47,071 nucleotides of DNA from Lagierella sp. (lineage in GTDB: Bacteria > Bacillota > Clostridia > Tissierellales > Peptoniphilaceae): positions 1 to 47,071 of the forward strand of contig NZ_JASBYU010000014.1 of assembly GCF_029983815.1 (NCBI RefSeq), in the 5' to 3' direction. Below the pieces are notes generated by a model that saw only the letters and a program-made list of their open reading frames with translations, searched no databases and was not told the origin of the DNA. The stretch's first letter is position 1. Each line of letters begins with the position of its first letter. The translations under genes were made by a program, and so were the position numbers. Shown one piece after another: positions 23,820 to 31,095 of this stretch.

Positions 23820-23868
23820 AAAAGATCGTATAGAAACCTATCTTTAAATTAGGTATATACGATCTTTT
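23820..23868. terminator. bidirectional terminator between lysozyme and YitT genes
   Basis: AAAAGATCGTATA (23820-23832) pairs perfectly with TATACGATCTTTT (23856-23868) over 13 bp, with an inner ACCTA/TAGGT stem and A/T tracts on both sides. It sits between convergent stop codons. Confidence 0.88.
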
Positions 23869-23871
23869 GTC

Positions 23872-24762
23872 TTATAGTTCTGAAGATGTAAAGCCCTTGC
23901 CCTTTACTTCGTAGGCATCGGTGACAGCCATAAAGGCATTACCGTCGGCATCTGAGACAATCTGTTTAACTTGGGCCAGTTGTCTTGTACCAATTACAGT
24001 GTAAATAACCTTATAATTGGTATTTTTATATCCTCCACAACCTTCCAAAAAGGTAACCCCTCTGTTGACTTTTTGAATTATCTGTCTTTTTATTTCATCG
24101 TATTGGGATGAGATAATCATAATCTGTTTTCTTTCACCTAGACCCATTTGAATCTTGTCCAGCAAATTGTAGCCTACTGCCATGGCAATAACCGTGTAGA
24201 GACCTTTGTCCAGAGTAAATATATAGGAACCCATTAGAATGATTATAATATTCATACCAAATAAGGCATTTCCTATGTTAACATTGAACCTCTGTTTAAA
24301 AATCCCCGCCAGGATGTCAAGACCTCCTTGAGAACTTCCATTTCTGAACAAAATTCCCATTCCCAAACCATTAATTGCTCCACCTATGACAGCAACTAGA
24401 AAACTATCCTCTAAAATAAACGGATTTTGAAATTGGTCAAAGAACAAAAGGGCACCGGAAAGAACAAATGCTGAAATCATGGCGTAGGTAGTAAATTTTT
24501 TATTGATTAAGAAATATCCTAGAATAACCAATGGGATATTTAGAACAAACACCGTTAACCCCGCTGGTATATCATACATAAATTTTAAAAGAAGTCCTAT
24601 ACCTCCTACACCGCCACTTAAAAATCCCTTTTGTTGAAAGAAAAAAGTCATGCCAAAGGCACAAATAAAGTCACCTATGATGGTTGCTAATATCCTTCTT
24701 ACAAACTCTCTTTTAGTTCCCAAATACTGGGAAACTTTGTCTTTTACTAAATCCTCTTTCAT
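23872..24762 (-). CDS. YitT-family membrane protein with DUF2179 domain
   Basis: A 296-residue protein with five to six membrane spans (about 20-205). It carries the YitT pattern FFFQQKGFLSGGVGGIGLLL and a second GLGMGILFRNGSSQGGLDIL repeat. A cytoplasmic C-terminal DUF2179 domain (about 210-290, NRGVTFLEGCGGYKNTNYKV) follows. The family's function is unsettled; transport has been proposed. A strong AAGGAGG lies about 25 nt before the ATG with no start codon at the right distance, and the sequence just before the ATG is poor, so initiation here is unclear. A second YitT paralogue lies beyond dinB. Confidence 0.88.
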   Translation of the reverse strand: MKEDLVKDKVSQYLGTKREFVRRILATIIGDFICAFGMTFFFQQKGFLSGGVGGIGLLLKFMYDIPAGLTVFVLNIPLVILGYFLINKKFTTYAMISAFVLSGALLFFDQFQNPFILEDSFLVAVIGGAINGLGMGILFRNGSSQGGLDILAGIFKQRFNVNIGNALFGMNIIIILMGSYIFTLDKGLYTVIAMAVGYNLLDKIQMGLGERKQIMIISSQYDEIKRQIIQKVNRGVTFLEGCGGYKNTNYKVIYTVIGTRQLAQVKQIVSDADGNAFMAVTDAYEVKGKGFTSSEL

Positions 24763-24864
24763 ATCTTTTTTCGGATTAAAACGAAATAACCTCCTTATTA
24801 TTTCTACTAGCTATATGATAACTTATTTTCATAGATTTTTAAAGGTTTTAAGCGGCTATAATTA

Positions 24865-24895
24865 TTGTCATAACCTATGGCTCTTTTGTTATAAT
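24865..24895 (+). promoter_or_regulatory. putative promoter of dinB
   Basis: TTGTCA (24865-24870), a long 19-bp spacer and TATAAT (24890-24895), ending 16 bp before the ATG. The leader would be only about 10 nt long, with AGGTGAT at its very 5' end. I see no LexA-like palindrome. Confidence 0.45.
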
Positions 24896-24911
24896 AGTTT
24901 TAGGTGATTGT

Positions 24912-25976
24912 ATGAAAGACGGGTTGAATTTTTTACATATGGACTTGGACGCTTTCTTTGCATCTGTGGAGGAACTGGACAACCCAAATTTAAAGGGTCA
25001 TCCCATGGTTGTTGGAGGCAGAAGTGAAAGGGGTATTATAACCACTGCAAACTATGAGGCCAGAAAGTATGGCCTTCATTCTGCCATGCCTATCTTTATG
25101 GCAAAAAAATTATGCCCCAATATAATAATCGTACCAACAAGACACGAAAGGTACGAGAAAAAAAGTCGAGAAGTCTTTAAAATAATCTCAAAGTATTCCA
25201 CCCTAATAGAAAAGATGTCCATTGACGAAGCCTGCTTGGATATAAGTCACCTTGAAAAAGATCCTGTTAAGCTGGCAAGAGAAATTCAAATGGAGGTTTT
25301 TAAAAAGACGGGACTCACTCTATCCATAGGCATAAGCTATAACAAATCCTTAGCAAAACTTGCTTCAGACTGGAACAAGCCTAGGGGGATATTTGTAATA
25401 AGAAAAGAAATGATTCCTAGAATATTAGAAAACTTGCCCGTTGAAAAAATTTCTGGCGTGGGAGAAAAGACCAAGGAGAAGTTAAACTCCTTTGGTGTAT
25501 ATAAAGTTAGGGACTTACTACAGCTTAAAAAGCCACTTTTAAAAAAACAGTTTGGTAAATTGGGCGAAGTAATCTATGATAGGGCTAGGGGTGTTGACAA
25601 TAGAAAAGTTGACAATTCTAAAGTTAGAAAGTCCCTAGGGATTGAAAGAACCTTCCCAAGAGACATCTCCTCCATGAAAGAACTAATGGGTTATGTCAAG
25701 GACTTTAGTAAACAACTTTCCCAAGACTTAAAGGATAGAAAAATCATGGGTAAGACCATTAGTATAAAACTTAAATTTAACAATTTTGAAACGATTACCC
25801 GATCCATGACCTTGGACAACGCAAGCGATGACTTTAGAGAAATCTACTTAAAGTCATCCTACTTGATTCGAAATGTGGACATTAACCGACCCGTTAGGTT
25901 ACTGGGAATAAGCTCTTCAAATTTAACAAATGCAGATTTTACCCAAATTTCCATTTGGGACTACCCTAAAAAATAA
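24912..25976 (+). CDS. dinB: Y-family DNA polymerase IV
   Basis: A 354-residue translesion DNA polymerase of usual length. Catalytic acidic residues are D11 (FLHMDLDAFFASVE) and D105-E106 (MSIDEACLDIS). The palm/finger motifs YEARKYGLHSAMP and SIGISYNKSLAKLASDWNKP, the helix-hairpin-helix ISGVGEKTKEKL and the C-terminal little-finger domain (about 235-340) are present. The extreme C-terminus is short and has no clear beta-clamp peptide of the QxxLF type. AGGTGAT precedes ATG. It is flanked by two YitT paralogues in opposite orientations. Confidence 0.95.
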   Translation: MKDGLNFLHMDLDAFFASVEELDNPNLKGHPMVVGGRSERGIITTANYEARKYGLHSAMPIFMAKKLCPNIIIVPTRHERYEKKSREVFKIISKYSTLIEKMSIDEACLDISHLEKDPVKLAREIQMEVFKKTGLTLSIGISYNKSLAKLASDWNKPRGIFVIRKEMIPRILENLPVEKISGVGEKTKEKLNSFGVYKVRDLLQLKKPLLKKQFGKLGEVIYDRARGVDNRKVDNSKVRKSLGIERTFPRDISSMKELMGYVKDFSKQLSQDLKDRKIMGKTISIKLKFNNFETITRSMTLDNASDDFREIYLKSSYLIRNVDINRPVRLLGISSSNLTNADFTQISIWDYPKK

Positions 25977-26200
25977 TCTAATCGCCTTTAAAACAGCACA
26001 TCATACTTTAAATAGATGTAATTTAATGTGCAAATTGTATTGTTTTACTTTATTTATTTGCTCTAATCGATTTCTTAGTTTTTAATTGTCCAAAATTACA
26101 CTACGTGATAAATTAACAAAGTATTTAAAAGTTTCACTTTTATTGTCAAATATGTTACAATGTTTCTAGTGTCAAAAGGCGAAGAAAGGGAGGTTTGTGT

Positions 26201-26878
26201 ATGAAATTTATTCAAAAAAATGATTTGGAACACTTTGTCAAAAATTTTATATTGATGTCCTTTGGAACTCTACTATTTGCCATAAGTGTAAATATGTTCT
26301 ATGTTCCCTATAATCTAGTTTCCGGAGGGGTTACCGGAATTGCAGTTATATTAAAACACTTTTTTGGCTTCACCGCTGAAAGTACAATTTTCTGGACCAC
26401 TTTTCCATTACTTGCATTGAGTCTACTTTTACTTGGTAAGAAATATACAGTTAATACAATTTACTGTTCCTTCCTACTGCCTGCGTTGGTAAAGGTAACA
26501 AAAGTTTTACCTATCTTTACAGGAGACAAACTCTTTGCAGCAATTCTGGGAGGAATCATGGCAGGTCTTGGACTTGGATTTGTCTTTAGAGCAGGAAGTT
26601 CTACTGGTGGTACAGCTATATTAGAACAGTCCTTGACCAACTACACAAAGTTACCTCTAAATATATCGGTACTGTTGATAGACGGTTCCATAATTGTCGC
26701 TGGTTTCTTTACTTTCGACTTTAAGACTGGAATCTATTCAATTATCTCCTTATTATTTATGCAAGGTTTTGTTGGTCTAACTCAAAAGTCTCTAAAGGAA
26801 GAGTATAAGAAAAAGCACGAGGAAGAAGAATCAAAAGAGGATTTTATGTCTCAAACTAAATTGACAGAAAAAATTTAA
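26201..26878 (+). CDS. YitT-family membrane protein, short form without DUF2179
   Basis: A 225-residue membrane protein with about five spans and the same paired motifs as the 23872-24762 protein: VPYNLVSGGVTGIAVIL and GLGLGFVFRAGSSTGGTAIL. The DUF2179 domain is missing and replaced by a highly charged tail (KEEYKKKHEEEESKEDF). The frame extends to 26195 (TTG), but GGGAGG sits about 8 nt before the ATG at 26201, which is the likely start. The 220-bp gap from dinB suggests its own promoter; TACAAT near 26157 is a candidate -10. Function unknown. Confidence 0.85.
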   Translation: MKFIQKNDLEHFVKNFILMSFGTLLFAISVNMFYVPYNLVSGGVTGIAVILKHFFGFTAESTIFWTTFPLLALSLLLLGKKYTVNTIYCSFLLPALVKVTKVLPIFTGDKLFAAILGGIMAGLGLGFVFRAGSSTGGTAILEQSLTNYTKLPLNISVLLIDGSIIVAGFFTFDFKTGIYSIISLLFMQGFVGLTQKSLKEEYKKKHEEEESKEDFMSQTKLTEKI

Positions 26879-26906
26879 TATTTTTCTATATACGAGCAAA
26901 TAAGAA

Positions 26907-26948
26907 GCCGTTACAAAGTAATTAACTTTGTGGCGGCATCTTTTTTAT
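26907..26948 (+). terminator. intrinsic terminator of the short YitT gene
   Basis: GCCG-tt-ACAAAGT pairs with ACTTTGT-gg-CGGC (26907-26937), followed by ATCTTTTTTATTT, 28 bp after the stop codon. Confidence 0.85.
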
Positions 26949-27036
26949 TTAAATATAGGGTATAATAAAGATGATGTCTAGAACTTAACAGTAAAGTCTA
27001 GAACAGATTAATTCTTAAAATGCATAGGAGGTAAAG

Positions 27037-28071
27037 ATGGAAAAATTAAAGGAATTGGACTTTTTAGAAGAAATTTTAAATACTCCATCTCCAAGTGGAG
27101 ATACTGAAAAGGTTATGGAAATTGTAAGAAAGAGATTTGAGGACTTGGGTCTTGAAATCAAATTCACAAATAAAAAAGCTATGATAGCCACATTAAGGGG
27201 AGAATCTGACGAAAAGCAATCAACTTTTGCTGCCCATGTGGACACCCTTGGGTTGATGGTAAAGGAAATCAAACCTAGTGGTAGATTGAAAACTACTTTA
27301 ATTGGCGGATATGGATATTTTGCTGTTGAAGGGGAATATGTGACCATTTCAACCCTAGAAGGTAAAGAATATACAGGTACTTGTCTTCATGAGCAAACCT
27401 CAATCCACGTTTATAAAGATGCAAAGACAGCACCTAGAGATTCAGAAACCATGGAAATTAGAATTGACGAAGAGACAGAGTCCAAGGAAGACACTGAAAA
27501 GCTTGGAATCAATGTAGGTGACTATATCTATCTTGACTCTAGAACTCAAATTACAGACTCTGGATTTATCAAATCAAGACATCTAGACGATAAGGCATGT
27601 GTTTATATTTTGTATATGATAGCAAAGCACTTTGTGGATAACAACATAAAACCAAAGCACACCTTAAACTTCTTCATTTCAAATTATGAAGAGATCGGAC
27701 ATGGTGCAAGTACTGGTATTCCAAAGGAAACCGACGAATTTATCGTAGTTGATATGGCGGCTCCAGGAACAGGACAAAGTTCTTCAGAATACGCTTGTAC
27801 AGTTTGTGCAAAGGACTCTTCAGGACCATATGATTTGGAGTTAAAGAGAAGACTTGTAAAAATTGCAAAGGAAAACAATATAGATTACAAATTGGACATC
27901 TATCCATTCTATGGATCCGACGGAACTGCTGCACTAAATGCAGGAGAAGATCTTAGAGTTGCACTAATAGGCCCAGGAGTAGATGCTTCCCACGCAATGG
28001 AAAGAACCCACTTTAAAGGAGTTCAAGCAAGTATAGATCTTTGTATTAAGTATATAGAAGATAAGGAGTAA
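27037..28071 (+). CDS. M42-family zinc aminopeptidase
   Basis: A 344-residue cytoplasmic M42 metallopeptidase, a family of self-assembling tetrahedral aminopeptidases that trim peptides. Metal and catalytic residues are in place: H67 and D69 (AAHVDTLGLM), D184 (SRHLDDKA), E218-E219 (NYEEIGHGAS), D239 (VVDMAAPG) and H319/H325 (DASHAMERTH). The PA-like insert (about 75-170) is present. AGGAGG precedes ATG by about 7 nt. It is a single gene; a repeat-type hairpin (28077-28097) directly after the stop could terminate it. Confidence 0.94.
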   Translation: MEKLKELDFLEEILNTPSPSGDTEKVMEIVRKRFEDLGLEIKFTNKKAMIATLRGESDEKQSTFAAHVDTLGLMVKEIKPSGRLKTTLIGGYGYFAVEGEYVTISTLEGKEYTGTCLHEQTSIHVYKDAKTAPRDSETMEIRIDEETESKEDTEKLGINVGDYIYLDSRTQITDSGFIKSRHLDDKACVYILYMIAKHFVDNNIKPKHTLNFFISNYEEIGHGASTGIPKETDEFIVVDMAAPGTGQSSSEYACTVCAKDSSGPYDLELKRRLVKIAKENNIDYKLDIYPFYGSDGTAALNAGEDLRVALIGPGVDASHAMERTHFKGVQASIDLCIKYIEDKE

Positions 28072-28072
28072 G

Positions 28073-28145
28073 GAGGAAGGGATTTGCAATCCCTTTTACC
28101 CTGCTGGATAATAGGTAGGAAAGCTGTTGGCTTTCCTATAACCTT
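28073..28145 (+). repeat. 3' part of a multi-hairpin module at the M42 gene end
   Basis: The second-hairpin variant AAGGGATT-tgc-AATCCCTT (about 28078-28096) begins 6 bp after the stop codon and is followed by TTTA, so it can double as a terminator. The terminal GGAAAGC/GCTTTCC hairpin (28114-28136) and CTATAACCTTTTAATCC linker follow. Confidence 0.75.
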
Positions 28146-28167
28146 TTAATCCTTAGTATTGTAATGT

Positions 28168-28262
28168 TATTCGAAATTTGATAAATTTCGATTTAAGTTT
28201 TATATTCTTTTTCAAAATAAAGGGAAGGGACTTGGGAACCAGTAGGTTTGAGTTCGCCTACC
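28168..28262 (+). repeat. CGAAATTT hairpin plus half of a type D core
   Basis: A CGAAATTTGATAAATTTCG hairpin (about 28171) precedes AAAGGGAAGGGA (28219-28230) and GGGAACC, but the 3' arm is absent. Instead the sequence passes into GTAGG-tttgagttcg-CCTAC and CGGCGAGG. The same truncated form is repeated 912 bp on. Confidence 0.75.
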
Positions 28263-28299
28263 GGCGAGGTTTATAGTCAAAGTTAAAAACTTTGAGAAA

Positions 28300-28477
28300 T
28301 TATTCTTATAGAATCATTTTCTTTTCTAAACCTAGGAGGGGACTAAGGAACGTTTCGTATGTTCCTATCGTCCCCTCCTAGAACCTCCCCTTCTTAGCCT
28401 CCAACGATTTAGGGGCTAACGCCGCCCCTAAACACCCCGCGGGATAATAGGTAGGAAAGCTGTTGGCTTTCCTATAA
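28300..28477 (+). repeat. multi-hairpin module, core type B
   Basis: Core 28332-28381 (CTAGGAGGGGAC/GTCCCCTCCTAG), second hairpin TTTAGGGGC/GCCCCTAAA (about 28408-28432), terminal hairpin about 28452-28474. Confidence 0.88.
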
Positions 28478-28504
28478 CCTTTTAATCCTTAGTATTGTAA
28501 TGTT

Positions 28505-28700
28505 ATTCGAAATTTGATAAATTTCGATTTAAGTTTTATATTTTTTTCTAATTCTAGGGAGGAGATTAAGGGGGTTGCGACTCCCCCTCACATCCCCTCC
28601 CTAAAACCCACCCCTTCTACACCCCTAAACGCTTTTGGGAGTTGCAATCCCAAAGGCCCTAGCTGTAAAAGATGTAGGAAAGCTGTTGGCTTTCCTTCAA
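28505..28700 (+). repeat. multi-hairpin module, core type C
   Basis: CGAAATTT hairpin about 28508-28526, core 28555-28603, second hairpin CTTTTGGGA/TCCCAAAGG (about 28631-28655), terminal hairpin about 28675-28696. A 78-codon frame across this repeat is not a gene. Confidence 0.88.
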
Positions 28701-28714
28701 AACACTCCGCAGTC

Positions 28715-28866
28715 CGGCACTCAATCCACAATAATATTAAAATTTGGTAAATGGAAATAGAATAGATAAACTATTATATTTGTAATTTGATATTGAGTGC
28801 GGGACCACTTCCCATCTCCCACCTCTCATATCTCATTAAATCGAGCACTCATGTTTGAGTGCTTGG
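28715..28866. repeat. 89-bp GCACTCA-ended element and short hairpin
   Basis: The element runs 28715-28803, from CGGCACTCAAT to ATTGAGTGCGGG. Its interior matches 29624-29713 and, inverted, 40224-40314. A short GAGCACTCA-tgtt-TGAGTGCTT hairpin follows at 28842-28866. Confidence 0.8.
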
Positions 28867-29060
28867 TAATTTAAGCTTAATATTCTTTTCTAATCTTAAA
28901 GAGGGAGGCCTAAGGACACGTTTCGTAATGTTTCCTAACGGCCTCCCTCTTTAAAATCTCCCTCCCCCTTACCCTTCCAACGATTTAGGGGCTTACGCAG
29001 CCCCTAAACACCCCGCGGGATAATAGGTAGGAAAGCTGTTGGCTTTCCTATAACCTTTTA
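28867..29060 (+). repeat. multi-hairpin module, core type A
   Basis: Core 28897-28953 (AAAGAGGGAGGCC/GGCCTCCCTCTTT), identical in its arms to 3761-3817. The second hairpin TTTAGGGGC-ttacgca-GCCCCTAAA (about 28984-29008) has a changed loop. The terminal hairpin is at about 29027-29049 and forms the joint of the tandem duplication. Confidence 0.88.
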
Positions 29061-29211
29061 ATCCTTAGTATTGTAATGTTATTCGAAATTTGATAAATTT
29101 CGATTTAAGTTTTATATTCTTTTTCAAAATAAAGGGAAGGGACTTGGGAACCAGTAGGTTTGAGTTCGCCTACCGGCGAGGTTTATAGTCAAAGTTAAAA
29201 ACTTTGAGAAA

Positions 29212-29389
29212 TTATTCTTATAGAATCATTTTCTTTTCTAAACCTAGGAGGGGACTAAGGAACGTTTCGTATGTTCCTATCGTCCCCTCCTAGAACCTCC
29301 CCTTCTTAGCCTCCAACGATTTAGGGGCTAACGCCGCCCCTAAACACCCCGCGGGATAATAGGTAGGAAAGCTGTTGGCTTTCCTATAA
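29212..29389 (+). repeat. multi-hairpin module, core type B (second tandem copy)
   Basis: Core 29244-29293; identical in layout to 28300-28477, 912 bp away. Confidence 0.88.
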
Positions 29390-29416
29390 CCTTTTAATCC
29401 TTAGTATTGTAATGTT

Positions 29417-29612
29417 ATTCGAAATTTGATAAATTTCGATTTAAGTTTTATATTTTTTTCTAATTCTAGGGAGGAGATTAAGGGGGTTGCGACTCCCCCT
29501 CACATCCCCTCCCTAAAACCCACCCCTTCTACACCCCTAAACGCTTTTGGGAGTTGCAATCCCAAAGGCCCTAGCTGTAAAAGACGTAGGAAAGCTGTTG
29601 GCTTTCCTTCAA
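29417..29612 (+). repeat. multi-hairpin module, core type C (second tandem copy)
   Basis: Core 29467-29515; differs from the first copy mainly at GACGTAGG versus GATGTAGG. A 72-codon frame across it is not a gene. Confidence 0.88.
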
Positions 29613-29623
29613 AACTCCGTAGT

Positions 29624-29828
29624 CGGGCACTCAATCCACAATAATATTAAAATTTGGTATATGGAAATAGAATAGGTAAACTATTATATTTGTAATTTGA
29701 TATTGAGTGCGGGACCACCTCTTGCGCTAGCAATCGAGCACTCATGTTTGAGTGCTTGATCATATCTCATTAACTGAGTGCTTGATCATATCTCATTAAA
29801 TCGAGCACTCATGTTTGAGTGCTTGATC
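29624..29828. repeat. 90-bp GCACTCA-ended element and two short hairpins
   Basis: The element is at 29624-29713. Short GAGCACTCA-tgtt-TGAGTGCTT hairpins lie at 29734-29759 and 29802-29826, with a lone TGAGTGCTTGATCATATCTCATTAA-like half between them, so this end looks like local duplication of hairpin plus spacer. Confidence 0.8.
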
Positions 29829-29895
29829 AATCTGTCATTAGATAAAAATCTCAAAAAACTTATCTCATTCCAAAAATAGGAAAATTCATAATCTT

Positions 29896-29955
29896 GTAAA
29901 CCTGAAAATCGCAAACTTACTACCGCTCAAACAGTGCGATTTTCGGACGGTTTAC
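29896..29955. other. unique long imperfect hairpin
   Basis: GTAAACC (29896-29902) pairs with GGTTTAC (29949-29955), and GAAAATCGCA (29904-29913) pairs perfectly with TGCGATTTTC (29935-29944). The loop is 21 nt. It is not a member of the repeat families and has no T tract, so it may be part of an RNA or a binding site. Confidence 0.5.
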
Positions 29956-30059
29956 TTCGATTTGAATTTTTAACTATTTTTTACATAGGCTAAGTTTTTC
30001 TTGAGATTTTATAACTATAATTTCATTATCTTGATTTTACATAGAGAAAAAGAAAAGGT

Positions 30060-30275
30060 TTGCAATTCGTTAAATATATGTTATGATATATATATCAAGC
30101 ACCGGTTTAATATCTGATATTAGAGTTGTGTGTTAGATTGTTCTTTTACCATTTTTTTATATGAATTAAATTTTTGTATGGTAATTAGAACACTGGTATC
30201 TCATGATATCCAAGAATTTTTTTATTTGCCTCCACATGAAGAATCGAGTACCTAAAGTTTTGGGTACTCGATTTT
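30060..30275 (+). ncRNA. candidate small RNA with promoter and terminator
   Basis: A possible promoter, TTGCAA (30060-30065) N16 TATGAT (30082-30087), is followed about 155 bp later by an intrinsic terminator: AATCGAGTACC (30242-30252) with GGTACTCGATT (30263-30273), then TTCCTTTT. Between them GTTCT..TTACCAT and ATGGTAA..AGAAC can pair, and AATATC-t-GATATT is a small palindrome. No coding frame with a ribosome site is present. The region is AT-rich, so promoter matches can arise by chance. Confidence 0.3.
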
Positions 30276-30279
30276 CCTT

Positions 30280-30828
30280 TTATCTGAATATTTTCTTTAA
30301 AAGTTTTTCTTTTCTGTCCTCTTCAACTTTGTCTTCTTCCTGCCTTTTTGTCGATTCTTCCTCCACTTTTTCTATTACTTCTTTTGGAAGATTCTTCTCT
30401 CCAAAGGGATATACCACTGTATTTTCCTTTTCTATATGCATTCTTAGCAGGTTTACATAGGACATTGTATAGGATATTATCTGTAATTTATCTGTAATAT
30501 CCCCTTGAGTTCTAAAGGTCTCTAGATGCTTTTCTAGTTCTGTAATATAATGTCGTCCCATTTGGTGTTCCACCAACATACCACTATTTATCAGTTTTTG
30601 CGCCGGTACTCCAAGGGTTTCTGACATATGTTTAAAGAGGATGTCCTCTTCTTTCATATGGTGAACTCTATCAGCGAAATCCCTTATAAACTCAATTGAG
30701 TTTTCAAAAAATTCATAATCTATCTCTGAGCCTTCCAGTATTTTAACACATTCTTCTTCAAGTCTTTCAAGTAGACGTGAAATTTCCTCATGTTCTAAAA
30801 CCAGAACCTCTATGCTTTTCATTCCCAT
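30280..30828 (-). CDS. hemerythrin-like HHE-domain protein
   Basis: A 182-residue four-helix-bundle protein with the di-iron ligand pattern of hemerythrin-like proteins: H13, H56-H57 with E60/E61 (VHHMKEED), H88 and H93 (EHQMGRH) and H131/E135 (MHIEKEN). A charged Lys/Glu coiled tail follows (about 150-182). Combined with the neighbouring DUF1858 and Hcp genes it resembles the YtfE/Ric-type and related proteins tied to nitric-oxide and iron-sulfur stress, though here the Cys-bearing domain is a separate gene. Only 1 nt separates it from the DUF1858 stop. Start could be either of two in-frame ATGs (30828 or 30822). Confidence 0.86.
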   Translation of the reverse strand: MGMKSIEVLVLEHEEISRLLERLEEECVKILEGSEIDYEFFENSIEFIRDFADRVHHMKEEDILFKHMSETLGVPAQKLINSGMLVEHQMGRHYITELEKHLETFRTQGDITDKLQIISYTMSYVNLLRMHIEKENTVVYPFGEKNLPKEVIEKVEEESTKRQEEDKVEEDRKEKLLKKIFR

Positions 30829-30829
30829 G

Positions 30830-31039
30830 TTACTTAGCCGCTTCTACTGCTTTGTTCAATTCTTCAACTAAAGCATCTGCGTCAATTCCATGAACCATTG
30901 CCGCTTCTGCAATTGTCTCTGCTTGAGATGCAGGACAACCTAGGCAGTGCATACCGATTCCCATTAGAACAGGTGCAGTTTCTGGAAATTGAGCAACAAG
31001 TTGACCAATTAACATATCTTTATCGATTACCTTATCCAT
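30830..31039 (-). CDS. DUF1858 protein
   Basis: A 69-residue protein matching DUF1858: an N-terminal IDKDMLIGQLVAQFP, GIGMHCLGCPASQAETIAEA with the conserved C-x2-C, and a C-terminal helix. DUF1858 is often fused to or beside hemerythrin and ScdA/Ric-type proteins, where the Cys pair is thought to bind a metal or react with thiols. AAAGGAGG precedes ATG. It lies between hcp (56 bp upstream) and the hemerythrin gene (1 nt downstream). Confidence 0.88.
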   Translation of the reverse strand: MDKVIDKDMLIGQLVAQFPETAPVLMGIGMHCLGCPASQAETIAEAAMVHGIDADALVEELNKAVEAAK

Positions 31040-31095
31040 TTCGTGCCTCCTTTACCAGTCATTCACTAGTTATTATATCATCAAATTCCAATATA

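Larger units (their letters stand above)
28106..29718 (+). repeat. tandem duplication of a repeat block, 912-bp period
   Basis: From 28106 to about 28808 the sequence recurs, almost base for base, from 29018 to about 29718. The few differences include a 2-bp deletion in the second copy (ACTCCGCAGTCC versus CTCCGTAGTCG). Each copy holds a truncated D core, a complete B module, a complete C module and a 90-bp GCACTCA-ended element. The joint lies in the module tail GGATAATAGGTAGG shared by the modules before and between the copies, which suggests unequal recombination between tails. Confidence 0.9.

Noticed and set aside
28514..28750. 78- and 72-codon open frames (28514-28750 and 29426-29644) giving two near-identical proteins
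   Set aside because: They run across the type C hairpin module and its tandem copy; no ribosome site, and the apparent conservation is that of the repeat.
28073..29830. Regularly spaced repeats as a possible CRISPR array
   Set aside because: The units are long, contain several different hairpins, occur singly at six other loci in both orientations and have no uniform spacers; no cas genes.
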